Positions 24,504-36,089 of a stretch of DNA of 64,000 nt are shown here, in pieces. This DNA is from Brevipalpus yothersi (Eukaryota > Arthropoda > Arachnida > Trombidiformes > Tenuipalpidae). The stretch is taken from positions 1-64,000 of the forward strand of contig QZCP01000126.1 of the NCBI GenBank assembly GCA_003956705.1, given 5' to 3'. A program made the position numbers and the translations under genes. The notes under the pieces are model-generated. The model was not told where the DNA came from. It saw nothing but the letters and a program-made list of their open reading frames with translations, and ran no database searches. How positions within the stretch are numbered: the stretch's first letter is position 1; the number at the start of each line of letters is the position of its first letter.

Positions 24504-27017
24504 CTACAAAGAGAAGGAGTAAAACGAGGTTTGTTTGACATTTGAGATTAATTATTTCTATCATGTCCAGAGAGAATTAAGGAGTAGTGGGAGTGGATGA
24601 TATTCATTTATGAAGAATGCAAAGAATGCTGATTGAATCAGGGGAAAATTTGTGTGTTTAGGCTTGAAAAGCCAGTAAAAACAAGCTAATTTATGTATAT
24701 GTATAGAGAGAGAAAGAGAAAGAGAGAGAAATATTTATCAAATTATATCGGAATTGAATATGGCAAAGTGTGGTAGAGATGTTTGGGCAAAACAATAATC
24801 AGCCATAAGATCTCGATTGGGCAACATTTTAAGAAAACAAAATTTACTCCAAACTGGAGATAATAGGATCATTGATCAGATGGGAAAAAATTATATCAAG
24901 ATCTTGAGCAAAGAAATGGAGATGTAAGAGACAATCGGATAACAAGAGGAGAAAAAATACAGAACAGATCCTTAAAACATGTCGGATTTGAACAAAAATT
25001 TAGATTAGATCATTATTTGGTGGTTTCGATAGAAGACAGCTTATTTGATTGATGTCGGCGAGCTCAGAATTTAAAGGAGTTAACCAATATCAAACGATTA
25101 TAGAAGATGAAGAAGTTGAAGGAGAAATTCATGTTTTTTTTGGTTCTAGTTTGGTTTCTAACAGATTGATAAATAAATAATTTATTCAGACAATTGGAAA
25201 ACAACATTGATCGAATGTTTTCAACCAAGAAGAACAGATGATTCCTGATGAGTAGGTGTGTGTGTGTTTGAAGAGTCTTTAGAGTTGAATGTTGATGACA
25301 CAGGGGGAGAGGAGGGAGAGAGGATCCCATTTCTTCAGAGCACCGTGGGTTTTACCATGTAAGTTCCACCAGTTATCATAATCGATTCTTCTTCCCGAAA
25401 GAAGGGGTGATCAATTCGTAGCAAGCGAAGACGATTATAATATTTGGTGTCACGTGGATAACGTATGCTGGAAAGCCACGGTAAAATCCTCTGAGGCCCT
25501 CTGACCTAGAACCAATTCAGCTCAAATTACCACACATATACATTCAGATAGTTACAGCAAAAATTATACTTCTGGTACGTAACGTGAAGAATAAGGGTAA
25601 CCTTTTAGCTACTCTCCTTCTCCAGAGATTAATAATGGCCTCACTAATTTCATGAGATAGTACTTTATCTCACTGTATCATAATCGATTGAAAATCGAAT
25701 CATAGAACTTTGGCAATAAAATGAGAAATTTTTCTCACAAATACTCAGTAATAGGATCAAATTGGACAGAGAGATTAGATAAGATGCATTAGGATTTGAA
25801 TTTTTTCAAAACTAATTCTTCATCAAGGAGAGGATGAAATTTGTTGAGAGAATTGAATGATCCGAAGAAGGGAGAGTAGACGAAGGCATACAACTTAAAA
25901 GATTGAAATTGAACCAAAAAAAGAGACTAGAAGTGTACTCACCTCCAAGTTTTCTTCAACACATCTCGTACACCAGAGAAAACTGTGTACTGGTCTTGTA
26001 ACCGGGCTCGAACCACTTGGTAGGGATAAGTAACACTCGCTGCAATCAATTTACTTATTGCAGCGCTGATTACATATTCAGTATTGCTCAATTTGGTACC
26101 TATCGGAAGATTTTTTCGTATATTTACATGTTTTTTCATCTCTTCGTAAACCATGAATTGCAATGAACCATGACAGACACCGAAAAGGCCTGGAATAACT
26201 CCTCTATACATTCCTCTGACTCCCTCATATTTATAAATCTTATAAAAGGCGTCCATAACTCCACTATAAACTTTATGAGCTGGAAGATTGCTATTCATTA
26301 ATTGCCTAGTATCACCGTATTGAAGGCAAAGTCTCGTCTTGATCACCCATATTGGGTTCGTCAGAGTAAGTGTAACTACCCCAGCTTGACCAGCTGCCAC
26401 CAAGTGTGACCATGCATTCATTTCACCTCGTTCTTGTGCCATATGCATATCTTTTATGCAATTGTAGCTACGAATTAAGCATAAAAATTAGATCTATGTA
26501 CAAATAAAACTCATGAGATGCCACTTACAAGAGAAAATAAAATCCCCATGATAAACCAGCACCAAGTAAATTTGGAGTAGCACCACGATAGAATCCTTTG
26601 AGTCCTTCTTGAACGTAAATAGTGCGAATTGCTTCACGTAAACTTGGATACTGAGGACGCACCACTACGGCAGCTCGGCTGTCATTGACTAATAATCACA
26701 ATAATAGGAAGATAAGTAAAATGTTTGTAATGAAAGTCAAGATTCGATTGCAAATCAATGATGTAAGAGGATGAAGTGAAAATGAGATGAGAATCAATCA
26801 CATTACCTGCGAAACGAATTTTGAGTAGATCTAATGGATGGAGGACTAGAGTCGATATGACACCACCAGTGATTCCAGCAACCAGTGATTCGACCTTAAG
26901 ATTTTTGATCACACTGAAAGTACTCAATTTCAATCTACCAAGTGATGTATATTTAGAAGTATGAGTAGGCAAAGAATTTGAATTATTTGAACTAATCGGC
27001 GAGCTGGAAGGCGTCAT
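24377..27017 (-). CDS. SLC25A32: Mitochondrial folate/FAD transporter, SLC25A32-like, with alternative last exons
   Basis: Common exons are complement(25943..26467, 26529..26688, 26807..27017). The last exon is either 24377..24503 (340 aa) or 25376..25505 (341 aa). It is a mitochondrial carrier with three repeats: PLDLLKIRFAG in repeat 1, TNPIWVIKTRLCLQYG in repeat 2 (the PxWxxK variant typical of the folate/FAD/NAD branch) and TYPYQVVRARLQDQY in repeat 3. FYRGATPNLLGAGLSWGFYF and MYRGVIPGLFGVCHGSLQFM match SLC25A32. The start is the first in-frame ATG, 16 codons after a stop-bounded frame opens; an upstream exon joining at 27053 (TTCAG) cannot be excluded. Role: import of folate or FAD across the inner membrane. 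Two last exons fit the same donor and phase (see the separate entry). Confidence 0.92.
25376..25505 (-). other. Proximal alternative terminal exon of the SLC25A32-like gene
   Basis: It follows a TTCTAG acceptor with the same phase as the distal exon and reads SEGLRGFYRGFPAYVIHVT, then PNIIIVFACYELITPSF, GKKNRL-stop. It aligns with the distal exon end to end (G-L-R-G-F-Y-R-G against G-I-R-G-F-Y-K-G) but has lost the LIRV arginine (VIHV) and has a different tail. A TTTATT at 25181-25186 gives a minus-strand AATAAA about 190 bases downstream, so it may have its own poly(A) site. Confidence 0.8.
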
Positions 27018-27936
27018 GGAAGATATCCTCTCACCGATGGACACGGTGCCCACAATCTGAAGCAAATTGGATATACATCACAGCGTTAATCATAATACTG
27101 CCAGAAGGCGAATTATTCAACTTCCCCCCTTATTCATGATGATTAATCAATCAATGATGATGATTAACAAGGGCAACTTACATGTATATAAAAACCAAAA
27201 GATGCGCTTTCACTATCGGCCTTGTTGTCGCGCCACCTTACTCTTTTGACGGATTCCTAAGAATTCCATGAAAACTATAGAATAAGGCATATTTATTGAA
27301 CAGTAATCAATAAGTCACCTAATCAAGTAATACAAAGGAGAACTAGTTGAAATTAATCAATCAAAAACAAAAATAAATACAAAAAAAACGAAACAAAAAC
27401 TCAGGAGGTCAAACACAAACATAAAATGCTTGTCAAGTCAAAAAAAATTTAAGCGCACATGGCAGACACGTTCACTCACCAGATGGCACTCAACTGATCG
27501 GGAAAAATTCAAATTCAAAAAGAGGCGGGAATCGAAAGGGACTTATCAAAAGTTCTAAGTGAGAATTCGAGAGAGAGAGATGAAAATTGTTTGACTTTCA
27601 AACACTTTGTTGGTGAGATGAGGAAATCCTCTCCCAAATTGGACCTATTTTTTTATTGCCTTCTTTTTATTGCCAGAGGAATGGAGGGTAAGATAGGGTT
27701 TGAGTGAGAAAAAATTCGCTTAGCAATTGTGACTGTGTGAGTAAGGGTAAAAAAGATAGGATTGCGGGGCTTATCTCGACCCGATGTCTTGTCTTTTACC
27801 TCTTCCGACTCTTCCGACTTATCAGCCTGGTAAGTTTGGTAAAAAAGAAAAGTCGTTTATGATGTTTATCGAGCAAAAAGAGTGGTCCTCTTGTCTGTTA
27901 TCCCCTCAAACATGAGAATACCCCTCACAGAGAGAC

Positions 27937-27940
<4 letters not shown>

Positions 27941-27997
<57 letters not shown>

Positions 27998-28000
27998 TCT
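27941..28000. repeat. (CT)n followed by (TATC)n microsatellite
   Basis: About 43 bases of CT dinucleotides run into three CTAT/TATC units and a short CT end. Confidence 0.9.
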
Positions 28001-28923
28001 TGTGAAAACACATAAGTATATAGGTTTGTATGACATTAAATGGTTTGTCACTTGGCCACTCATCTTTTCTTCATGGAAGTGCCGTTTATTTGTCGATCGG
28101 TGGATATGATTAGGATCAAACAATACATCACCGAGTGTGCATCATATTCTGAATGGTAATGGCAAGGGTAAGCTCAAGTGTCCATGATATTGAGCTTAAC
28201 TGAGAGCGAAGCTAAGCTTTTTTTCTCTGACCAATGGTCAGAGAAAAAGCCAGAAAAGAGAGCCAGAGAGCACATAATACACATTACCACTACTACTACC
28301 ACTTCACCGAATGAATATGGCCAATTTGCCGTAATTCGCCCTCCAAATCATACTAGCGTCAAAAGAGGATAATTATGATTAGATTTACAGGCTCCATTGA
28401 GAAGGAGTTGGGAGAGAGAAAGAGGGATGTTCGAACTCTTTGTAAGTGAAAATTCGAAACATACTTGAACATTTTCTAACCTTCTATTTGTTCAGCCCAT
28501 CGAACTTATAATCTAGAAATGTATCTGTGAGGAGGAAGAGAAATGTTTCCAACAATCTTCCACTCTTTTTCACATTAACGCACTGAGATGATTTCCGTTG
28601 CTGTTTTCCGCTCAAATTTTGCCAATCTATCCTCTCAATGATCACACTAGCTTACCATCATCTCTGCCTCTCTACCGCAACTTAACAGAATATCTTCATC
28701 TCAACAATCCCATCATTCTTTCATTCATCCTATTATTCATTCTCTACACTTTCTCATTCTCATAATTTCCTCCATTTGAGAGTGTTGATTGGAATAACAG
28801 AGACAACAAATGAGCTTTAGAGGTGAATAGCTGGAAGCAAGGTAGCAAGATGATTGTGAGAGCGATGTTTAAATTAAAAGGTTTTGTTCCTCAATCAATA
28901 CAATCTACATAAATTTGAGCATT

Positions 28924-28935
28924 TCTCTCTCTCTN

Positions 28936-28988
<53 letters not shown>
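28924..28988. repeat. (CT)n microsatellite with an undetermined base
   Basis: About 65 bases of CT dinucleotides. The base at 28935 is N, which probably marks an unresolved repeat length or a polished gap. Confidence 0.95.
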
Positions 28989-28991
<3 letters not shown>

Positions 28992-29546
28992 AATGTAGCC
29001 ATACAAAGTAGACTGCTAGAGGCTTTTGTATCCTCCACCTCTTGCTCTTCACTTCTTACACCCTGAATGTGTGTGTATGCAAAATAATATCTCATTCGCA
29101 CAACCACATGTGCATGGATTTTGACTAATAATTTGCATCATTATTAACATCTTTCAATTGTGAGCAACTTCGGTGACTTTTTGTCAAAAGTTGTCTACGG
29201 CACAGGGTACACAAGTACCGCTATCGGTGCCTTGAGGTGAATGAAATTTTCAATAATTTATCCATCGATTCATAACCATCGTTTCCTTTTAATGGACAGC
29301 AAATTGGATAACAAGGAGAGAGAAAGAAAGGAAGAAAGGAAGAAAAAGAGAGACTGAATCGAGAATCTATAAACTCGATACTTTCAGGCCTATTGGAGAG
29401 CTAGTGGAGGAGGAGCTTATGGGCTTAATCCCTCCTTCAACTTCTCTCTGTATATTTTGACCCTTCGCCATATCGTGGTAAAGTTCTAGTGAACTTTGGC
29501 CTCAGACAGTTTCGATCATCCGTCAAATGATCTGTGTTAATATTGT

Positions 29547-30388
29547 ATGATGGAAATGAACGGTGATAATCAAGTGAAAGATGAGATTCCTGATGGGAAT
29601 TCATGTAAAACGAAAAAGTTTTCCAGTTTTTCGATTGAAAGTATTTTATCTCATGACGTTCAAAATCTTCATCATCAACATTCTGAAATTTGTCCACCAC
29701 CATCTCATCCTATACTCGGTTTGTCAATGTCAATCAAAGATCAGCCCGAAAAGATGATTTCGAACTCTGAAGGTAAGAATCTTTCATGAAAAATCTAGAT
29801 CCATGTTTCGAACGCATGCTGAGGTGTCAAAGTTGAAGTGTTAAGAGATTTGAAAAAGGGCTTGAACAGAAAGTTGATACGATTAGTCCCCGGATTAACG
29901 CTTATAGATTATTGGTGGACAAGTTATGAACACTTTTTCAGCATACATCAGGTAGAATGTTCCCAGCTCTTGGCTCGAATTCGATCGAACTTATCAAATT
30001 TCTCTTCATCAATTTGTATCCTAGAATTTCAAATGACTTCGCCTTCTGATGAACTATGATCTTAATGGTTACGGAATCATTTTGAACATTCCTTTAACTT
30101 GCGTGAATTTCTAACCTTATTAATACTTTAAGTTACTTTAAGTTAACAATCACCATTAGGTCTCTCTTATCTCTGTTTTACCGAAAGAAACTTCTTTCAA
30201 ACTCATAAGCCACCCGTAAAAGTATGAATGAATATACCCACAATCGCCACTTGAGTCTGCCTTGATCATGGACGAACAGAGCTCAATGTTTTTCATTCAC
30301 ATGAGTTGCTTGTTATGAGTCCGCAAGTCGAGTAGCCTCATCAGAACCAACTAGTGAAGAGCCGAGGTGGAGAACGACTTGGCTTGTG

Positions 30389-30450
<62 letters not shown>

Positions 30451-32353
30451 CGCTCTTTTATTTGTTCAAATAGGACGACAAATCCAATCGATGGCTAAGA
30501 GCCCGGTGGCACAATCCATGTCCTGCCGATCCCGTAGCGATCTTTTTCGATCACTTGCATTGGAAATTTTTTCTTGTTCTCTTGTGGGCTTACACACACT
30601 TGGTATTGAGGCAATTGGAACGAGAGGAAGCAATTTGAAATGAATTCAATTCGAATGTAACTGTTATAGTTTTGTACGCAATGGTGTGTAGATTGAGTAG
30701 CAAAAATTTTTACTCATCATGATTCACTTAGAATGACCATAATTTACATATGTAAAGCCTTATCGCTTACTTGTGAGAGAGGTAGATAGCATTGCAAACC
30801 TGCGTGAGGTCTACTTTACAAGCGGATTTTATTGACAAAAATCAGAGACCAGAGTCGATTCCAGGAGAGTCGAGCACTCATTCACACCACTCAAACATTC
30901 GATTGTTAACGCATAATTGAGAAACGAAAAAGCGAAAAAGTGGACTTCACTCATAGTTGGCCAGTATTTGTAGTTCCCATCTCTCTGATGGGCTTGAGCT
31001 TCTTTTTCGAGGAATCAGCTAGAAAGCGGCTGCTCTTTGTTAACGAATCAAAATCACTGAGAAAACATTATCTAACAGAATTATTGATTCAGTAGGAAGA
31101 ACGAATTGTAAAATTTGCCATCACCACTGAACTCTAGAGGATGAGATGAGTTGAGTGTTCTAAATTTCTCGCTGATTGAGCTTGAATGATTGCAAATTCC
31201 CTTTTCTAGGTATTCAAATGCATTAGGAGGGAAGATTCCCCCCCCTTTTATAGAGAATTAACATTATGGGGCTAAAATTGTTCTGAATCTCTTCTTCTTT
31301 TCTAGCCTATAAAGAGTTTCGATTGAGTTTGTAATAAATATAACACTTCTATAGCTCTCTCGATTAGCTGAAGAAAAAATCAGAGATTATTGTTGAAAGA
31401 GCTAGGAATAGCTACTGATTACATTGTATATCGTTCTGATTAAACGCGCTGCATTGATGAAACCTTCAAGGGTGATCTTTATCTAAGCCATGGTCGAATT
31501 AAAGGGCTAGAAGAACTTTGAGAAGGGGTAGTTGAACGAACTGAACATTTTCTCTCCAGAAATTCATAATTCCTATTCTTGAGACTCTGAAGTAATCATA
31601 AACAGATGAATTTCCATTGCCATTATCTAGAATGAATTTTTTCCTACAGTCTGAGGGCTTTATTAATGATTTCCTTCTCTTAAAGGTCCTGATCAGGTTC
31701 ACTATGAAAACTTTTCCGAGACCAATTCAGACATCCAGGAGGACATGGTACGCTCACCTGAGACTAAAGATGAAGTTGAAATAGATGATGAAGGAAGAGG
31801 AAAACGAATGCGTCGAAGGAGAACACAATTTACTCAAGTAAGCAGAACATCGGTCGGATTCATTGATAATAAATGTTCATTGAACTTGATTTTTTCATTT
31901 TTCAAATCCTTTCAGGATCAATTGCTTTATTTGGAAAGGCTGTTCAGTATGCAAAAATATCTGAGTGTTGCAGAGAGAAATAGACATGCCAAGAGATTAT
32001 GTCTCTCAGAGACCCAAGTAAAAACATGGTTCCAAAATAGAAGAACGAAACATAAAAGACAGTATAATCCCCGACTAGATGAATACAAGACATTAAATGG
32101 CAAACAGGATGAAAGAATTTCCCTATTGGAAACAAACAGTTTCGAGAAGCATATATTTGGAAATTGTGATCATCACACAGCACCATCAGAGCTTCTCAAT
32201 AGATACAGGCTTCTTGATATAAGTTCTTCAGCGCTTACAAAACTAGCTGGTGGAAACAACACGGATAACTTGGACAATCTAACACCGATGTCCATACAGG
32301 GTAATCATCTCCTGAGGGCATCATATATCACGAGAGATATGCATTCAGGATAG
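29547..32353 (+). CDS. NK-like (ANTP-class NKL) homeodomain transcription factor
   Basis: Three exons, join(29547..29772, 31686..31837, 31916..32353), 271 aa; all phases agree. Exon 1 carries FSSFSIESILS (about residues 27-37), an Eh1-like repressor motif that recruits Groucho. An acidic stretch precedes the homeodomain. The homeodomain (about 117-176) has all canonical core residues: F8, L16, F20, Y25, R31, L40, V45, W48, F49, Q50, N51, R53. Recognition helix: SETQVKTWFQNRRTKHKRQ, with Thr47 as in Bsx, Barx, Hhex and Ventx. Helices 1-2 are divergent, so I place it only as NKL, nearest in helix 3 to Bsx/Ventx types. An intron splits the homeodomain between positions 10 and 11. The first intron (1.9 kb) contains an AAAG/AG microsatellite. 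Confidence 0.87.
30389..30448. repeat. (AAAG)n-(AG)n microsatellite in the homeobox-gene intron
   Basis: Five AAAG-type units run into about 38 bases of AG dinucleotides within the first intron (29773-31685). Confidence 0.9.
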
Positions 32354-32543
32354 GAGTAGATGATAAATTTCCTCTGATAATGCATCGAAAAAAATCACAA
32401 TAAGAATAAGAATAGTAGTTTTTGATAGCCAAATTCTTTTGAATATCCTCGAATGCATGAAAAACAAACAAGAGAGGCACAAAAATGAGATGATGAACAA
32501 TTGAACGTGGATGACTTTCGAGGTTGATGAATCCAGCACCTTT

Positions 32544-33493
32544 TTAAATAAGAAAGAAATAAACGAGTAACGTTGTAACCACCACTCCTACCGCAGCTGC
32601 TTGAAAGTAAATGGACTTTACATTCAAGTAACGGGCGTCTTTTTTGTATTTTTGGGACATTAAAGATAAATTACTTGCTTTAGAGTCGAGATCTATAGGA
32701 GAGAGAAAAAATCAAGATTGTTAGTGGCTAATTTATCTCAAGGAAAACTTGTCATCAATTACCTGAAATTGCTACTCCACGATGAAGTACATCTTCTATA
32801 TTCTGGACCATAATTTTTTGAACATCTTGTAATTCGTTATTCAATTGAGATAAATTTCTACGAGCTCTAGCATCCATGAATGTTCGCTTAGCTTTTTGAA
32901 TGTAAGTATCGAATTCAATGAAACTGTACGGTCGGGTGACGGTGTTCACTCTGGCCCCATACTGATTGGTGAATTCACTTTGAAGGTTCTCGAGGTAATG
33001 GAAAGCTAATCTTTTGGAGAATGATTTTTCACATAAAACTAGATAACAGACTCCTTTTTCAATTAGATAGCTGGCAAAGAGAAGAGATAAAAATGCACAT
33101 CAATGAGTGAAAACAATTCAGTAGAGTCAATAATCAATGCTGTCAATAAGAAATGTCAAACTTACTGGAACAAATAACTTCCTGATTCTATAGACATTTG
33201 TTTAGGTGACTCATAAGTGAGTTTGCGGAAAAGCATTTTAGCTTGATTTTGATACTCAACAACACTTCGGCCCATCTGGAGAAGAAAAAATGGTTATTAA
33301 ATTAATGGAATGAATTATTTACAAAGAGGAAACATTTTTACAGGAAACAGGAATGATGATCATCATCATATCACCATTGAATCCGAGAATGATCAAAGCA
33401 AGTATCAGTATCACTTACCTGCCGGTCATCCTGTACCGAAGCGGCCAACGGTAAACCATCGGACACTCGGGCAATCATTGTCATCAGAACCAT
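32544..33493 (-). CDS. SEC22B: SEC22B-type ER-Golgi R-SNARE
   Basis: Four exons, complement(32544..32692, 32763..33070, 33166..33275, 33419..33493), 213 aa (human SEC22B is 215). Exon 1 begins MVLMTMIARVSDGLPLAASV, nearly identical to the family N-terminus. The longin domain continues through EKGVCYLVLCEKSFSKRLAF and HYLENLQSEF. SRPYSFIEFDT-type text appears as TRPYSFIEFDTYIQKAK. The SNARE coiled coil is LNNELQDVQKIMVQNIEDVL, then HRGVAI, with the zero-layer Arg. The C-terminal anchor is VGVVVTTLLVYFFLI ending at the stop. It acts in ER-Golgi transport and in ER-plasma membrane contact. The gene is convergent with the homeobox gene (190 bp between stop codons). Confidence 0.96.
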
Positions 33494-34275
33494 GTTGATT
33501 AATAATCAATAATCAAATCCAACAAGATTTGAACAAAACAACCCAAATACACCCCGTAAACCAGGTATAAAATTGTTTATCCAGTGGGACACGATGTGAC
33601 GTGTAATATAGAGAAGAGAGTGAAAACAAATTGAACTGTCACTATTGGGTTTGTCAGCATCAATTTATCATGAAAAACAGATAAAATTTTCAGAACTTTT
33701 GTATACCATAGATGGCGCTCGATAAACACTTGAAAAGCGTAAACATTTATGGCGCTAAATTTGAAATATACTTTTTTTTTGGCTGCGAAAAAAAGTTTCC
33801 TGAAACATCAACACAAACAGACCTCGAGAGTTGAGCATCTTTCATCTTCCTCATCTTTTTTTTGAGCTTATTTAAAATGTTTGCCAAAAGAAATGAGCTC
33901 AACTACACACGACCTGGCTTGCCTTAGTCAACACCAGTAACCTAATGAATCATGTCTCTATCTTTTCATTTGGTAATGTTGATGATCATTGATTATATGG
34001 TTGTGTGAGTGTGGGTGGTGATTCAAGCTGTGGTATGAGATGAACGTTTTGTGTGAGTTAATATTATTATTATTATGAAAGCAGAATCGATTCGGTGTGT
34101 GTTTTAACTTGATGAGTGTGTTTTGGTTTGATCAGCAGTTGGTGTTCAGTTGATTTCATTTTGTTGACTTTGTTTTTTTCGATTAATGGGCTTAGTTGGA
34201 TAGTTGTTGTTATTGATATTGTTTTTCGTTTGATTCAATATATTCATCAGGCGATTTGTATCTTTATGGATAGAG
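33494..34275. promoter_or_regulatory. Divergent upstream region of SEC22B and the SDR gene
   Basis: A 782-bp interval between two outward-facing start codons. It contains AGATGGCGC at 33710-33718 and a second ATGGCGC at 33749-33755, 33 bp apart, both on the plus strand, plus a short ATT run (34063-34075). The boxes resemble YY1/Pho or arthropod CTCF cores. Part of the right side is 5' UTR of the SDR gene. No coding content recognised. Confidence 0.45.
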
Positions 34276-35810
34276 ATGAACTCCTTAATGAATTATGTTA
34301 TTCCGTTTGCTTCCTTTTCCTGGCTTATGTGGTTCATGTTTCGTAAGGCTACTCGTAAGACAAGATTAAGAAGATTTTTGTTTGAAAAAGTTGTTCTCAT
34401 CACTGGAGCTTCCTCTGGCCTCGGCGAAGGTAGGATAGAATAATGATGATAATTGTTGTCGTTGCCTAGTGTGTTTAATTTATTTCAATTGTTTTTGGTA
34501 TAGCCATGGCTAGAGTGTTCCATCGATATGGTGCCAAAGTGATACTAGTATCACGTAATATTGACAAACTGAATCGTCTCAAGCAAGAATTAATTGAAAT
34601 GTATCCAGAAGGATTTCCGCCCTTTCCTGTTAGATTAGATTTGGAAAAACTCGACGAAATTCATCGAATTGCTGAAGGAATTGTACAGATTCATGGTAAA
34701 GTGGACATTCTGATCAATAATGCTGGTCTTGGCTATCGAGGAACCATCATGGACACTCAACTGGCAGTGTATCAGAAACTTATGGATGTAAATTTGTTTG
34801 GACAAATTGAGCTCACAAAGAGTATGTCTCCAAAAGTTGATTGAATTCATCACTCTTATCTCTACCCTCTGTATTATTCTTGAATCTAATATCCTCTCTC
34901 TTTTAGCCTTAATGCCTCATTTCGTTACCAAGAGGGAAGGATTCATCGTCGGTATTGGCAGTGTCCAATCTCAGATATCAATTCCTTATCGATCGGCTTA
35001 CGCCGCATCTAAACACGCCTTCTTGGCCTTCCTTGATTGTCTCAGAGCTGAAGCATCTGTTTATAAAGGGATCAGTGTGTTGTGTGTCAATCCTGGATAC
35101 ATAAAGACCAATGCATCCATGAATTCTATAATAGGTGATGGTTCTCAATACAAAGTCCTGGACGAAACTCAAGCCAATGGTAAGATTTGTTTTTTGCTCC
35201 GAGAATGTGTGTCAAAAGAAGAAACGTGACCCAATAGCTTGAGGAAAACTTCCGCTTAACTTCAGAATGTTTTCACTCCACATAAAATCAGGATTACAGA
35301 TTTCGTTCTGCTTACCCATAGACGTTTTATTATTATATTATTAGTTGAGTGGTAATTCTATGTTCTGTTTCTAGCTATATATTCATAATGATCTTGTGAT
35401 TGTAAATTGCTAGTATGCATACAAAAGACGAATTAGCTCTCATTCTGTTACATAGGGTTTTCTACGCAGTTAAACAATTCCTCACATTCTCTACGCCTTT
35501 ATCGTCACGATTACCCATTACTCACTTCCTGGAGATTATTTGATGCATGAATATTTATTTCCTATCCCCTAATACTGAGTGATGATCATTAGTCATCTAA
35601 TAGGTATAAATTATCCCCCCTCTCGTAGGAATGGATCCATTGTATCTCGCTGAAGAAATAGCTTGGGCCATTCTATGCAAAAAGAAGGAGATATTAATTA
35701 CCGAACCATATCAGAAGATTGCCGTGATAATTCGACATTTTCTCCCCGATTTATTCTTCATCCTCATGGCGAGGAGAGCTGCCAAACAACTTCCAAATCA
35801 TCTCAAATAA
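34276..35810 (+). CDS. DHRS7B: DHRS7B-like short-chain dehydrogenase/reductase
   Basis: Four exons, join(34276..34429, 34504..34821, 34907..35179, 35629..35810), 308 aa; phases agree. The start is the ATG that gives a membrane-anchor N-terminus (VIPFASFSWLMWFMF), followed by the cofactor motif TGASSGLGEAMA. Later motifs: NNAG (INNAGLGYRGT), the catalytic Ser in GSVQSQIS, and YAASK as the Tyr-x3-Lys pair, then CVNPGYIKT. The C-terminal YLAEEIAWAILCKKKEILIT and the final basic RRAAKQLPNH resemble the DHRS7 group, which are ER or peroxisome membrane NADPH-dependent reductases (DHRS7B reduces acyl/alkyl-DHAP in ether-lipid synthesis). The exact substrate is not determined here. An AATAAA overlaps the stop codon (35806-35811). 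Confidence 0.9.
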
Positions 35811-36089
35811 AAATTTGGAAGACTCACTCATGCCTTAGCTTATCTAAGTCAAAATCCATGCAAAATTCAATTTAACTTTATATTTAAAGTAACAAAAACT
35901 ATATCATGTTCCTGCTTCCAAAATTGAGCACATTGATTTTCATAAATTAAATTAATTTGTTTGACTTGCGATAAAACAAAAATTTGATCATAGAAGTTTC
36001 AACAACAAGTTGGTGTATGATTGAGATAATTTCTGGCATTGCTGGTGTTAATCATTCCAAGAAATGATCAAGAGGTTCTCTGGTTCAGA

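Larger units (their letters stand above)
27018..29546. other. Intergenic region between the mitochondrial carrier and the homeobox gene
   Basis: This lies between the divergent starts of the carrier (-) and the homeobox gene (+). An AGATGGC box is at 27481-27487. It contains a (CT)n tract passing into (TATC)n (27941-28000), a perfect 13-bp inverted repeat with a 3-base loop (28220-28248), and another (CT)n tract with one undetermined base (28924-28988). No coding exon was recognised. Confidence 0.55.

Noticed and set aside
31838..31915. Homeodomain with a 26-residue insertion (uninterrupted frame)
   Set aside because: The interval has a GTAAGC donor and a CTTTCAG acceptor in phase, and its removal gives a perfectly numbered 60-residue homeodomain.
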